Origin: an uncultured Collinsella sp.
Lineage (GTDB): Bacteria; Actinomycetota; Coriobacteriia; Coriobacteriales; Coriobacteriaceae
NCBI GenBank assembly: GCA_900550195.1
Contig: URRB01000006.1
Coordinates: 59,695 to 123,694, forward strand
Length of the DNA stretch: 64,000 nucleotides
Direction: 5' to 3'
The first letter of the stretch is position 1. The number at the start of each line of letters is the position of its first letter. The notes under the pieces were generated by a model that was given only the letters and a program-made list of their open reading frames with translations, did no database searches and was not told the origin of the DNA. The translations under genes and the position numbers were made by a program. This document shows, piece after piece, positions 41,547 through 51,168 of the stretch.

Positions 41547-43565
41547 ATGGCAAGGAAAAAGCGAATAACATTAATCCTAATCATTCTTTCAACTCTACTG
41601 CTCGCTGGGCCCGGTGTGGTTGATATCGCGAACGCAGAATCCATAAGCTCCTCCATCCCTACTGATTTTGAGCAGCAATCCGTCTCCTCGACTCTTAATT
41701 CTTCCGATTCAATCAATGATGGGTCTGCTCAAGAATCCGTTAAATGGAATCAGGGTTGGAATTCGTTTGACGGTAACTGGTTCTATGTGGATTCAGTTAA
41801 TCCGGTCTCGCTGCATTCTGGCTGGCTCTATACCAATGGGGCCTGGTACTGGCTCGACCCCTCGACGCATGCCATGGCCATCGGGCTCCATGAGTGCAAT
41901 GGCTCCGCGTACTGGTTTGACGCCTCCGGCGCGATGGCGACCGGGTGGGTGCTCGACGGCGGCACCTGGTACTACGCGACGGGCTCCGGCGCCCTCGCCT
42001 CCGGCTGGCTCAACCTAAACGGTACGTGGTACTGGCTTGACCCCTCGACGCACGCCATGGCTACCGGCTTTCACGAGTGCAACGGCTCACTGTACTGGTT
42101 TAATGCGTCCGGCGCGATGGCTACCGGATGGCTCCTCGACGGCGGTACCTGGTACTACGCGACGGGATCCGGCGCGCTGGCGCGCGGCCCCGTATCCGTC
42201 GGCGGCGTGCCCTACTGCTTCGACGCCCGGACAGGGGCCATGCTGACGGGCTACCAGACCGATGCGCAGGGCGTCCGCCGCTACTTCGGCAGCTGCGGCC
42301 CCCTTAACGGATGGGGCCTCGTCGACGGCTCCTGGTACTGGTTTGCGAACGGCATCGCCTCGACCGGCTGGCTTTACACCGGCGGCTCCTGGTACTGGCT
42401 CGACCCCGACGCGGGCGGCGCCATGGTGACGGGCCTTCACGTGTGCAACGACTCAGCGTACTGGTTCAGCGCCTCCGGCGCGATGGCGACCGGATGGGTG
42501 CTCGACGGCGGGACCTGGTACTACGCGACGGGCTCCGGTGCCCTCGCCTCCGGATGGCTCAGCCTAAGCGGTGCATGGTACTGGCTCGACCCCTCGACGC
42601 ATGCCATGACCACGGGCGTTCAAACTATCGGATCATGTGAATACATATTTAATAGTACCGGCAAGATGATGGCTAATTGCTGGTCAAACGGTGATGGGTC
42701 TTGGATGTATCATTCGTCATCCAGCGGCGCAATTGACCTTAAAGGCATAATGACCGATTCGGGAATCCAGCTGATTGACGATGACGGTAATGCCAGAACG
42801 GGCTGGATTGAGAGTCAGGGTTCTCGATATTATTGTTCTGCTAATGGGGTAATTCTGACTGGATGGCTTTCCCGTGGGGGCACATGGTATTACCTTGATG
42901 CCGCACGTGGGGGAGTAATGTTGAGCAACGGTTGGTATTGGATCGGCTCTACTGACTACAAGTTCAGTTCATCCGGCGCAATGGTTGGCGCTTGGGTCGA
43001 TGTCCCGTGCTATTCGCAGTACCCGGAACTTCCTACTGGCTGTGAGTCGGTTGCCCTTACAAACTTGCTTAACTACTATGGTTTCGGTTTAGGTAAGACG
43101 ATTATTGCGGATTACTATTTGCCCAAGGGAAGTAATGGCAATTTTGTTACCGCTTTTGATGGCAATCCAAGGCGTAGCAGCGGGGGTCTCATGGGATGCG
43201 TCGCACCTGCGATTACTATTGCTGGTAATAACTTTCTGCGTGCTGCTGGAAGTGGCAAGCAGGCAAAAGACGTCTCTTTCTCGTCAATTTCTTCCATTAA
43301 GAACAGGCTGACCTGTGGTCAACCTGTTGAGATGTGGAATACCGAATGGGGAAGTTGGCCAGGAGGCCGTTATGCTGCGCGTTGGTATAACGGGCATTCC
43401 TATGGTCTGTGGGGCGGTAATCATGCCGTAGTCCTTAAAGGCTATGATGACGAGCAGGGAATTGTCTATCTTTCGGATTCGATTAACGGCAATGTTACGC
43501 GAAATGCCCAAGTGTTCTTCGGCACGTGGCAACAGATGGATAGCCAGGCCGTGGTAATTGAATAG
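41547..43565 (+). CDS. Choline-binding-repeat protein with C39-like cysteine peptidase domain
   Basis: 672 residues. Signal peptide to about 29 (ANA-E). Aromatic repeats fill ~70-485. The C-terminal ~180 residues form a Peptidase_C39_2-like domain: C499 in PTGCESVALTNLLNYYG, H626 in GGNHAVVLKGYD, and D644 in YLSDSINGN, a complete Cys-His-Asp set. The substrate is unknown; wall peptides or secreted peptides are possible. Its central repeats (41830-42620) are G+C-rich and match the preceding gene, while both ends are A+T-rich. A bidirectional terminator follows. Confidence 0.87.
   Translation: MARKKRITLILIILSTLLLAGPGVVDIANAESISSSIPTDFEQQSVSSTLNSSDSINDGSAQESVKWNQGWNSFDGNWFYVDSVNPVSLHSGWLYTNGAWYWLDPSTHAMAIGLHECNGSAYWFDASGAMATGWVLDGGTWYYATGSGALASGWLNLNGTWYWLDPSTHAMATGFHECNGSLYWFNASGAMATGWLLDGGTWYYATGSGALARGPVSVGGVPYCFDARTGAMLTGYQTDAQGVRRYFGSCGPLNGWGLVDGSWYWFANGIASTGWLYTGGSWYWLDPDAGGAMVTGLHVCNDSAYWFSASGAMATGWVLDGGTWYYATGSGALASGWLSLSGAWYWLDPSTHAMTTGVQTIGSCEYIFNSTGKMMANCWSNGDGSWMYHSSSSGAIDLKGIMTDSGIQLIDDDGNARTGWIESQGSRYYCSANGVILTGWLSRGGTWYYLDAARGGVMLSNGWYWIGSTDYKFSSSGAMVGAWVDVPCYSQYPELPTGCESVALTNLLNYYGFGLGKTIIADYYLPKGSNGNFVTAFDGNPRRSSGGLMGCVAPAITIAGNNFLRAAGSGKQAKDVSFSSISSIKNRLTCGQPVEMWNTEWGSWPGGRYAARWYNGHSYGLWGGNHAVVLKGYDDEQGIVYLSDSINGNVTRNAQVFFGTWQQMDSQAVVIE
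41830..42620 (+). repeat. G+C-rich choline-binding repeat cassette 2 (coding)
   Basis: A longer array of the same repeat type as 40962-41400, with at least three near-identical internal copies. The embedded segment about 42180-42330 (VSVGGVPYCFDARTGAML) is a different repeat subtype. It is a probable hot spot for homologous exchange. Confidence 0.8.
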
Positions 43566-43575
43566 CCATGATGCT

Positions 43576-43608
43576 AAAAGGGGAGAGCTCGACGAGCTCT
43601 CCCCTTTT
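43576..43608. terminator. Bidirectional terminator between convergent genes
   Basis: Arms AAAAGGGGAGAGCTC and GAGCTCTCCCCTTTT are perfect around a short loop. It serves both the C39-like gene (plus) and licB (minus). Confidence 0.93.
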
Positions 43609-43626
43609 GCTACATTGTTAATCTAG

Positions 43627-44568
43627 CTACGCCGTCTTCTTACGTCCAAATAGTTCGTCCCAGTTACTGGCTGCCAAAACTGTTCCGCATACAATTACAA
43701 CGCAGCAGATTACGGATGCCATGTCGGGAATTGTTCCAAGCAAGATCAGGCCAAAGACCACTGACCATGCCGAATAGGAGATATTCAGAGCCATCGCACG
43801 CGCTGCTCCGATTGCCGCAATGCCCTTGTAATAGAACAGATAGGATGCAGTTCCTGCGAGTCCGGCGAGTGCAATAATCAATGTGGGCATGCTTGGGATA
43901 GCGCCCAACGTGAAATGCCATGCTCCGAAGAGGGGGAGTACGAGCGCTCCATAAACAAGCGCACTTGTAGTTTCGCGGATTTGCAAAGCTGTTTCGTCAT
44001 CAACGGCATCATCTTTCATTCCCCATGCGCACAGCACCGCTTCGGATCCCCATCCAATAACGGCAAGCACTGCGCCGAGTAAGCCGAGGGGGGCATTTGC
44101 AATCTCGCTCGATCCGGCCGATAGATAGCCCATCGTCATTACACCGCAAAGAGCAACGAGAAGGGAAAGAATCTGGCCTTTGCCCATTTTCTCCTTCAGC
44201 AGTACGAAGGAAAGGAATGCTCCGACTGCGGGATAGAAGGCGGAGATGATTGCCGTGTAGGCAGCTCCGATGTTATTAATTGCCAATACGTAGCCGGTCA
44301 TTCCGATAGGTCCACCGAGTAGGGCGCCGGCGATGACGACCTTGCCCGAACGAGTTTTAAGTGCAGCGAGCGTGTCTTTTAGTCTGCCTCGGACTCCCAT
44401 GTAGCCAAAGAGCCAAATTGCACAGAAGGCATCATGGAGAAAGGATCCCGCAATGGAGGCGCATGCAAGCGCTTCCGCCGATCCAATATAGGGCGCAAGC
44501 GCCAAGCCGATTCCAAGAATTACTGTATCAAGGCCCCAAAGAAGACCGCTAAAAAAGCCGAATTGCAT
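43627..44568 (-). CDS. licB: LicB-like choline permease (EamA/DMT family)
   Basis: 313 residues with about ten hydrophobic segments, an EamA-type drug/metabolite transporter. The opening FGFFSGLLWGLDTVILGIGLA and YKGIAAIGAARAMALNISYSAWSVVF resemble the LicB branch, which imports choline in Haemophilus and pneumococcus. The substrate call rests on position: its start lies 2 bases after the fused licC-licA gene. Together they import choline and convert it to CDP-choline. Confidence 0.85.
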   Translation of the reverse strand: MQFGFFSGLLWGLDTVILGIGLALAPYIGSAEALACASIAGSFLHDAFCAIWLFGYMGVRGRLKDTLAALKTRSGKVVIAGALLGGPIGMTGYVLAINNIGAAYTAIISAFYPAVGAFLSFVLLKEKMGKGQILSLLVALCGVMTMGYLSAGSSEIANAPLGLLGAVLAVIGWGSEAVLCAWGMKDDAVDDETALQIRETTSALVYGALVLPLFGAWHFTLGAIPSMPTLIIALAGLAGTASYLFYYKGIAAIGAARAMALNISYSAWSVVFGLILLGTIPDMASVICCVVIVCGTVLAASNWDELFGRKKTA

Positions 44569-44570
44569 CG

Positions 44571-46343
44571 TTACTCACCTTTCCGATAGATCTCCAGTGC
44601 CTTTTTGAGGTATTTGGCACCGTAATTGAAGTAGATATAGAGCCATTCGCCCACGAAGTCGCCTTCGGCTTCTTTCAGAAGAGACCAGAGGTACCAGCAC
44701 CATCCTGCAAGGGCAATGTGCGCATAGTTATGCGCAATTTCGTTGTTTGTTGCCTTGCGCCCAAAATATGCATCAAGCGCGCGGTCGACTTCATCTTCGG
44801 AAAGCTCGCAGCAGACACTGCATGTTCCAAAATCGTTTGCGTAATCGCTCATGCCAGCATATTCCCAGTCAATGAGATAGTACTTGTCGTTCTCATCGAT
44901 AAGGAAATTGAGGTAAAAGAAGTCATTGTGGCAAAGGCATTTTGGTGCATTATCGGCCTGTACAAAGTGCTCCAATTCATCGATTTCGGCGGACATTTCC
45001 CTGTAGCCTGGAATGTCGATGGGACCTTTTTCCAGAAGAAGTGATTCGTAGCGCTTCGCTTCGAGGTAGAAGTCAAATTCGGTTTCAACATTTGCACCAC
45101 TCTCGTGAAGCGAACGACACATCTGCATCATTCGATTCATTTGGGCGGGATCATGCGGGTCAGGCTGCTTTGCGTTGGGTACAAACTTCGAAATTTTCCA
45201 ACCACGCTTTGGGTCCTCATGAATGAACGTGTCGTCAAGGCCGAGCTCCTTGGCCTTTTTAAGTGCGGCTACTTCTCCATTTCTGTTAATAAGCAGTTCG
45301 GTCCCGACTCCCGGATGGCGGTAAACGTACTCTCCGTCATTGGTTCTAAAGTGGCACGATAGATTCGTAAGACCTTGTTTAAGGGGATAAACGTCGTGAA
45401 TCTCTGATTTGGAGCAGCCGAGCACTTGCTCGATGTTATCGAAAATATCGGAGTCAACGTTTTCGATAAAATGCGGATCAAAGGCACGCAGCTCATCAAG
45501 AGAATCGAATTCGTTGATCTCGCCCTCAGGATACTTCTTGATAACCATATCGAGCTCCTTGATGTGCTCGATATATAGATCTTCCCAAAGCTTGTCCGTT
45601 GTTTCGGGCTTGTTATATTCCGTTTCGAGAATCTGCTTAAATGCAAGCGAGAAGGCTTTATCAAAGTAGACATGTCCGAGCATATACCAAGCATCGGAAC
45701 CGCCAACCGTAACATTGGTAATTCTGTCCATTGCTCCGGTTTGAATGCACCATTCTTTGGTGGCGCCTTCAGCATATTGAGCAGAATAAAATGCTTTCCA
45801 AACGTATGCTTCGAACGGATTGTTTAGAAGGTAATCATCGCTTGAGCAAATATAGGTGTTGCCAAGCCGCTCTTTTACGCACATAAGCGATGCGTGGTTA
45901 TTTTTGGATGCATATTCGTTGTTGACGACAATCGAGACGCCGAACTTGCTTTCGAGATAGAAGAAATATTCTTTTTTATAGCCGACAACGACGGTGATAT
46001 TGCTGATACCTGCGTCTTGCAGCTGCCTAATCTGTCGCTCAATGAGGATCTCACCACGTACTTTTAAAAGGCCTTTGGGCTTTTCATACGAAATGGGAGC
46101 AAAGCGGCTCGAAAGCCCCGCAGCCAATATCACTGCGTTTTCAACCTTATAGGGATGAAGCGCTTCGTAACCGCCGTCGGTTAGGCTGTCCGATTCGAGA
46201 AGCCCCTCATTCGTGAGCTCTTTATTCGCTGCGTTTACTGATCCAAGTGAAAGGCCGGTGCGCTCGGCAACTTCTCGCTGGCTGGCATATGGGTTCTTTA
46301 GGTATTCGTACAGAACTGTAAAGTTACGCTTGGTCAGTTCCAC
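44571..46343 (-). CDS. licCA: Fused regulator - CTP:phosphocholine cytidylyltransferase - choline kinase (HTH-LicC-LicA)
   Basis: 590 residues from GTG 46343, chosen because GGAGG lies 6 bases ahead; an in-frame ATG 22 codons upstream lacks a site. Residues 1-~65 are a winged helix (YASQREVAERTGLSLGSVNAANKELTNEGLL). Residues ~70-300 are a nucleotidyltransferase (VILAAGLSSRF...KPKGLLKVRGEILIERQI, ICSSDDYLL), the LicC type. Residues ~305-590 are a choline/ethanolamine-kinase fold with the catalytic loop CHNDFFYLNFL (HND 472-474) and metal segment LIDWEYAG, the LicA type. One protein can thus make CDP-choline from choline. LicC-LicA fusions are known, for example in Treponema; the added N-terminal DNA-binding domain suggests autoregulation. 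First gene of licCA-licB. Confidence 0.93.
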   Translation of the reverse strand: MELTKRNFTVLYEYLKNPYASQREVAERTGLSLGSVNAANKELTNEGLLESDSLTDGGYEALHPYKVENAVILAAGLSSRFAPISYEKPKGLLKVRGEILIERQIRQLQDAGISNITVVVGYKKEYFFYLESKFGVSIVVNNEYASKNNHASLMCVKERLGNTYICSSDDYLLNNPFEAYVWKAFYSAQYAEGATKEWCIQTGAMDRITNVTVGGSDAWYMLGHVYFDKAFSLAFKQILETEYNKPETTDKLWEDLYIEHIKELDMVIKKYPEGEINEFDSLDELRAFDPHFIENVDSDIFDNIEQVLGCSKSEIHDVYPLKQGLTNLSCHFRTNDGEYVYRHPGVGTELLINRNGEVAALKKAKELGLDDTFIHEDPKRGWKISKFVPNAKQPDPHDPAQMNRMMQMCRSLHESGANVETEFDFYLEAKRYESLLLEKGPIDIPGYREMSAEIDELEHFVQADNAPKCLCHNDFFYLNFLIDENDKYYLIDWEYAGMSDYANDFGTCSVCCELSEDEVDRALDAYFGRKATNNEIAHNYAHIALAGWCWYLWSLLKEAEGDFVGEWLYIYFNYGAKYLKKALEIYRKGE

Positions 46344-46390
46344 TGCAGGCCTCCAATTAAGATGTTCATTGCTTAGGAAGAGAATAGAAT

Positions 46391-46411
46391 GATTGAACGA
46401 TATGTTCAATC
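46391..46411. promoter_or_regulatory. Palindromic operator candidate upstream of licCA
   Basis: Perfect 8-base arms GATTGAAC and GTTCAATC around GATAT. On the minus strand it lies between a TTGATT and a TTCTAT that could be the licCA promoter, so binding would block transcription. It sits in the divergent region between licCA and the choline-binding gene at 46509, so it may control both. Confidence 0.6.
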
Positions 46412-46508
46412 AATTGAATTTAGCTACATAGACTGAACAGAAAGTAGCGAAAATCAATCTCGAAAGGTGGATTAAAATAACTAAATAGGATATCTGGGAG
46501 GGTCGCTT

Positions 46509-48680
46509 ATGTATCGATTCGAAAAGAAGGCCACGCTTGTTTGTGCTGCTGCGTCATTAATCACTGCTTGCTGCTTGCCCCTGAGTGCGAATGTCGCGTT
46601 TGCACAGGATTCCGTTGAGGCTCAGAGTATTGAGTCAAAAGCGGATTTTTCTTCTGTGGTTTCCGATGATTTGCAACCTGATAATTCTTCCGTCATAAAA
46701 GATGGCTGGCAACGAGACGAGTCGTCTGGAGTTTGGTATTACGGAAAAAACGGTAAACACCAAACTGGCTGGCTGCAAAGCGGGGGCTATTGGTATTGGC
46801 TTGATCCGGCCAATGATGGTGCAATGCAGACAGGTTATTTCAATGTGACCGATGCTGGCGGATCGACTGCTTCGTTTTATGCGAATGACGGCAATGCCGC
46901 AACGCCTTTTGGCGCGCTATATCAGAACTGCTGGCTACGTAACTCAGATGGAAATTGGTTTTATGCCAATGCTGGAGGCGATTTAGCTGCTGATTGGTTT
47001 TATCAAGACGGCACATGGTATTACCTGGATCCTGCCACCCATATAATGCAGGTTGGTTTTGTCGACCTCGGGAGCGGGAAATACTATTTAGATGCCACTG
47101 GTGCTATGAAAACCGGCTGGATTATCGTTGACGGGAATTGGTACTGGGCATATCCATCGGGCGCACTTGCTTCGTCATGGCAGACGATAGGTGGGACTCG
47201 CTATTATTTTGACTCTCAGACGCTGGCTATGTTCAAAGGTCGTCACGAGATCGATGGAAGTACCTACATTTTTGGCGACTATGGCCTCGTAAATGGATGG
47301 TTCAAAGATGGAGTAGATTGGTATTACTGCTCTAATGGTATTGCGGTCACTGGCTGGCAACTCGTTAACGGAACCTGGTATTATCTCGATCCGGCTTCCG
47401 ACGGCAAAATGTCTGTTGGGTATTTAGACCTTGGCAATGCAGCATATTATTTGAATTCGAATGGGGCTATGGCTATTGGTTGGGCTCAGTCCGAGGACGG
47501 CTGGTATTTTGCCTCTGAATCTGGCGCGCTTATTTCTGGCTGGTATAAAGAGGGCGTGAGTTGGTATTACCTGGACCCTGCTAGCCATCTCATGAAAACG
47601 GGCTTATTTGAGGTGGGCGGCAACGATTGTTTCGCAAACCTGAGCGGTAGACTTGTGGTGTCAAGCTGGATTACCGTTAAAGACGGCGTAGAAAGATATG
47701 CCGATGGCAATGGATATCTTTGCAAAGATGTGATCCGCGAAAACGGTACTATCCTAAAAACAGCTGGAGCTGATGGCTGGCAGGTTGCGTCCGGTTGGGT
47801 TAATGTTGCAAATCAAAGGTTTTATGCTGAGCCCGGAACGGGCGTCATTCATCGTGGATGGCTGCAGATTGATGGCGATTGGTATTGGCTTGATGCCGAT
47901 TCTGGTGCGATGAAAACTGGATGGGTTTTTACTGACGGTGCATGGTTTTACCTAAACGCCGACGGAAAAATGGCAACTGGTTGGAAATGCCTCAATGGAA
48001 CATGGTATTACCTTGACTCCAACGGCAGCATGCATGTTGGCTGGCTTAAAGATTCGGGTAAGTGGTATTGGCTAGACGGCAGCGGTGCTATGGCAACAGG
48101 CGCAAGAACCATCGATGGCGTGCGTCGAATTTTCTGGAGCGATGGCCAGTGCGACAAGGTTGGCTGGCAAAATCCTCCGCAGTATCCCCAGGTCAGCTCT
48201 TGGACTGTTCAGTTGCCTAGCTACTGCACTGGCTACTTTACCTATGTGACTCCTTCTCGCATTTCTGTCGAAGCGACGCGGGAAGATTGCGTGAATGCCT
48301 TTATTCAGCGTGCTTACGAATATATCGGTACGCAATATATTGAGCCTTGGTCTACCGCTCCCGGCGGGGCTGTTGATTGCTCTGGTTTTGTCTTGCAATG
48401 TCTTTATGCTACTGGCATGGATATGGGTGTTTACAACCCTTATAACCATCGCTGGGATCCAAGCCAAACCTACAATTCGATGAATTGGTATCGAAGCAAC
48501 ATCTTTATGCCCGTGAGCACCAGCTCGATTCAGCGTGGCGATGTGATTTATTATCGCGGGCATATCGCAATCGCACTTGGCGGCGGTATGATGATTGACT
48601 CCTGGCCTCATCAGGGTGTCGGTATTCATCCCGTCAGCGCTAGGGGAAATGTGATCGGCGCAGCCCGTCCGTTTATCTAA
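46509..48680 (+). CDS. Choline-binding-repeat protein with NlpC/P60 endopeptidase domain
   Basis: 723 residues. Signal peptide to about 32 (AFA-Q). About 25 aromatic repeats span ~65-555. The C-terminal ~150 residues are NlpC/P60: AYEYIGTQYIEPW, nucleophile C624 in VDCSGFVLQCLYATGM, and H685 in YRGHIAIALGGGMMIDSW. Such enzymes cut D-Glu-diamino acid bonds in stem peptides. It is divergent from licCA, sharing a region that holds a palindrome. GGGAGGGT precedes the ATG. The next gene starts 42 bases later. Confidence 0.92.
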   Translation: MYRFEKKATLVCAAASLITACCLPLSANVAFAQDSVEAQSIESKADFSSVVSDDLQPDNSSVIKDGWQRDESSGVWYYGKNGKHQTGWLQSGGYWYWLDPANDGAMQTGYFNVTDAGGSTASFYANDGNAATPFGALYQNCWLRNSDGNWFYANAGGDLAADWFYQDGTWYYLDPATHIMQVGFVDLGSGKYYLDATGAMKTGWIIVDGNWYWAYPSGALASSWQTIGGTRYYFDSQTLAMFKGRHEIDGSTYIFGDYGLVNGWFKDGVDWYYCSNGIAVTGWQLVNGTWYYLDPASDGKMSVGYLDLGNAAYYLNSNGAMAIGWAQSEDGWYFASESGALISGWYKEGVSWYYLDPASHLMKTGLFEVGGNDCFANLSGRLVVSSWITVKDGVERYADGNGYLCKDVIRENGTILKTAGADGWQVASGWVNVANQRFYAEPGTGVIHRGWLQIDGDWYWLDADSGAMKTGWVFTDGAWFYLNADGKMATGWKCLNGTWYYLDSNGSMHVGWLKDSGKWYWLDGSGAMATGARTIDGVRRIFWSDGQCDKVGWQNPPQYPQVSSWTVQLPSYCTGYFTYVTPSRISVEATREDCVNAFIQRAYEYIGTQYIEPWSTAPGGAVDCSGFVLQCLYATGMDMGVYNPYNHRWDPSQTYNSMNWYRSNIFMPVSTSSIQRGDVIYYRGHIAIALGGGMMIDSWPHQGVGIHPVSARGNVIGAARPFI

Positions 48681-48722
48681 TTGATTCCTTGTAAGACAGT
48701 CGGTACCGGTTGGGGGCCTGAA

Positions 48723-50792
48723 ATGAATGCTCGGATTGATCATCGAATTTGCTGGCGAGCAATCGGCTTGGTGCTACTATCCGCCTCGCTCTCGGTTTTC
48801 GCCCCCGCGTTTTCTTGCACTGCTTATGCCGTGGAAGAGGGGGCGGATAACGATATCGTAGAGCGCGACTCGACGGAAGGGTCGGGTGCTTTTGTCGGCG
48901 GCGGTCTCGCTCAAGATTCCAACGATTATGCTGGCAAAACAGCGGAAGATTCGAATCCACAGGTTGTCGAAAGCCAAGACTCGTCGACGACGGAAAAACT
49001 ATCTGGATGGCAATGGGACGGTTTGTCCTGGTATTACTATCTTGACGACTGCCGTTTGACCGGAATGCAGAATGTTGACGGCTCGTTGTTTTATTTGGAC
49101 CCCGCTCGTGACGGCGCGATGAGTTGCGGCTGGATTTTTACTGACAATAAGTGGTATTACGCGAGTCCATCAGGCGCTTTGGCAAATGGTTGGCAGCTTA
49201 TCGGAGGCCAATGGTACTGGTTTGACTCCCTTGACGGCTGTTCCATGGTTACTGGGCGACGTGTTATCGATGGGCATCCTTATCTTCTTGGAACCTATGG
49301 ACTGATTAATGGATGGTGTCTTGATAACGGTTTATGGTATTGGGGTAGCAATGGTGAAGTCTTAACCGGTTGGCTTCAAACTGGCAATAACTGGTATTGG
49401 CTTGATCCCGCCAATGATGGTGCTATGTCTAGGGGAATCGTTTCCGTTGGCTCATCACGTTATTATTTATCGGATTCCGGTGCAATGGCTGTTGGTTGGG
49501 CGTTTGATGGTACGGACTGGTATTACGCAGACGGTTCCGGCGCACTTGCGTCGGGCTGGCGTTCGGTGAACGGCGCTTGGTATTGGCTCGATATCGCAAA
49601 TGACAATAGAATGGTTACCGGCTTTTTTTCCATCGGATCGAATCGGTATCATTTTTCTTCAACGGGAGCGCTGTCACTCGGCTGGTTTATGAGCGATGGA
49701 GACTGGTATTACGCTGAGCCATCTAATGCATCGGGTATTGTAAAGACGGGTTGGCTGAAGGACGGTAGCCAATACTATTATCTTGATCCTGCCGTCGACG
49801 GCAAAATGCTGCTCGGGCATTTTTCTGTAAATGGGAAAAGCTATTATGCAAAAGGCTCAGGCGCTGTTGCTTGTCGTGAATGGGTAGATGTCCAGGACTC
49901 GGTTCAGGATGGTCCGTCTAAGGCTTTTGCTGGTTCTGACTGCTCGTTGTGCGGAACATTGCGCAATGGGAAGTTATTTACTTCAAACGGCGATGGCGAA
50001 TTGGTCGAAGCGCGCGGTTTCGTGACGCTTGGTGGCTGCATTTTCTATGCTGATCCGACTAATGGCTCCTTGAGCGTCGGCTGGCAGAACGTTAACGGAA
50101 AATGGTACTTCTTTGATGAGACCGCTGGCTATGCACGATCTGGCTGGCTGAGCAAGGATGGCTCCTGGTTCTATTTAGATCCATCTACTTACGTTATGAA
50201 AACCGGTTGGGTTGCCGTTAACGGATATTGGTATTACTTGAATTCGTCTGGTTATATGCAGACGGGATGGCTCAATTTGGGCGGCACCTGGTATTGGCTT
50301 GATGCTAGTGGGGCTATGGCTACTGGCTGGCGCGTTGTGGACGGATCCTGGAATTACTTCATGGCTAACGGCGCGTGGGTGTCAGACTATATGGACGCTA
50401 AAGCTCAAAGTTATTCAAGCAATACAAATTGGCTGATACTTGTCGATACGTCGCGTTGTATCACGAGCATCTACACTGGGTCATGGAATAATTGGTCCTT
50501 AAACCGTCGATATGTATGTTCGACGGGAAAAGCCAGTACGCCAACTGTGATAGGGGAGTACCAAGTCTACGGAAAGGGATACTCCTTTGGGCATGGATAT
50601 ACTTGCTATTACTACACACAGTTCTACGGTGATTATCTATTCCATTCTTCGCCCTACTACGTCAACAGTAACCGGGTGATGGATCCCACGATGGGCGTTC
50701 CATCCTCTGCAGGATGTGTGCGCCTTGAGATCCAGAACGCAAAATGGATTTACGATAACATTCCTTATGGAACAAAGGTTGTTACCTATTGA
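48723..50792 (+). CDS. Choline-binding-repeat protein with L,D-transpeptidase (YkuD) domain
   Basis: 689 residues. Signal peptide to about 36 (TAYA-V). Aromatic repeats span ~95-560. The C-terminal ~125 residues are a YkuD domain: ILVDTSRCITSIYTGS, STGKASTPTVIGEYQV, H641 in LFHSSPYY and the catalytic C665 in MGVPSSAGCVRLEIQNAKWIYDN. It would form 3-3 cross-links or attach molecules to peptidoglycan. An L,D-transpeptidase on choline-binding repeats is unusual, since these repeats usually carry hydrolases. ATG 48723 was chosen over an in-frame ATG at 48681 because it starts a normal signal peptide. Confidence 0.9.
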   Translation: MNARIDHRICWRAIGLVLLSASLSVFAPAFSCTAYAVEEGADNDIVERDSTEGSGAFVGGGLAQDSNDYAGKTAEDSNPQVVESQDSSTTEKLSGWQWDGLSWYYYLDDCRLTGMQNVDGSLFYLDPARDGAMSCGWIFTDNKWYYASPSGALANGWQLIGGQWYWFDSLDGCSMVTGRRVIDGHPYLLGTYGLINGWCLDNGLWYWGSNGEVLTGWLQTGNNWYWLDPANDGAMSRGIVSVGSSRYYLSDSGAMAVGWAFDGTDWYYADGSGALASGWRSVNGAWYWLDIANDNRMVTGFFSIGSNRYHFSSTGALSLGWFMSDGDWYYAEPSNASGIVKTGWLKDGSQYYYLDPAVDGKMLLGHFSVNGKSYYAKGSGAVACREWVDVQDSVQDGPSKAFAGSDCSLCGTLRNGKLFTSNGDGELVEARGFVTLGGCIFYADPTNGSLSVGWQNVNGKWYFFDETAGYARSGWLSKDGSWFYLDPSTYVMKTGWVAVNGYWYYLNSSGYMQTGWLNLGGTWYWLDASGAMATGWRVVDGSWNYFMANGAWVSDYMDAKAQSYSSNTNWLILVDTSRCITSIYTGSWNNWSLNRRYVCSTGKASTPTVIGEYQVYGKGYSFGHGYTCYYYTQFYGDYLFHSSPYYVNSNRVMDPTMGVPSSAGCVRLEIQNAKWIYDNIPYGTKVVTY

Positions 50793-51168
50793 TATTGGAC
50801 AAGTGTCTTTAAAGGTGGGAGAAAGACACTGATTCTTAAGGGACTCTTTTCCAATTGAGGTGCTTTGATTTGGCAAGCGGTTTCATGAGAAGGCAGTCAT
50901 AAACTGTATGCACTTCCGGTGCGCAGGATTTTAATTCTCTACGAGCTTCCTTTTCAGATTATTTTGAAAAGCCAACCATCTCGCTCCCTCTAGGGGGGGG
51001 GCGAGATGTCGGTGTTGGTGTTAAAAATTACGGGAGCACCATTCAATTTGCCGCCATGTATTATCTAAAGGCCGAGCCTTCTCCTGTCTTTTTTGAGCGT
51101 AATAAACAACACCTTAAATCTCTAATGATTGCTTTGCTAATCTTGAAAACATGACTTTGGGAGGATTT
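50793..51168. other. Intergenic region with one hairpin, no gene seen
   Basis: 376 bases. An inverted repeat at 50977-51008 (CATCTCGC...GCGAGATG) encloses a C/T-rich then G-rich loop containing a run of eight or nine G. It may end transcription of the transpeptidase gene, but it has no T-run. No promoter stood out. Confidence 0.4.

Noticed and set aside
40962..42620. Possible CRISPR or satellite array
   Set aside because: The repeats are in frame, encode ~20-residue choline-binding units, and have no spacers of unique sequence.
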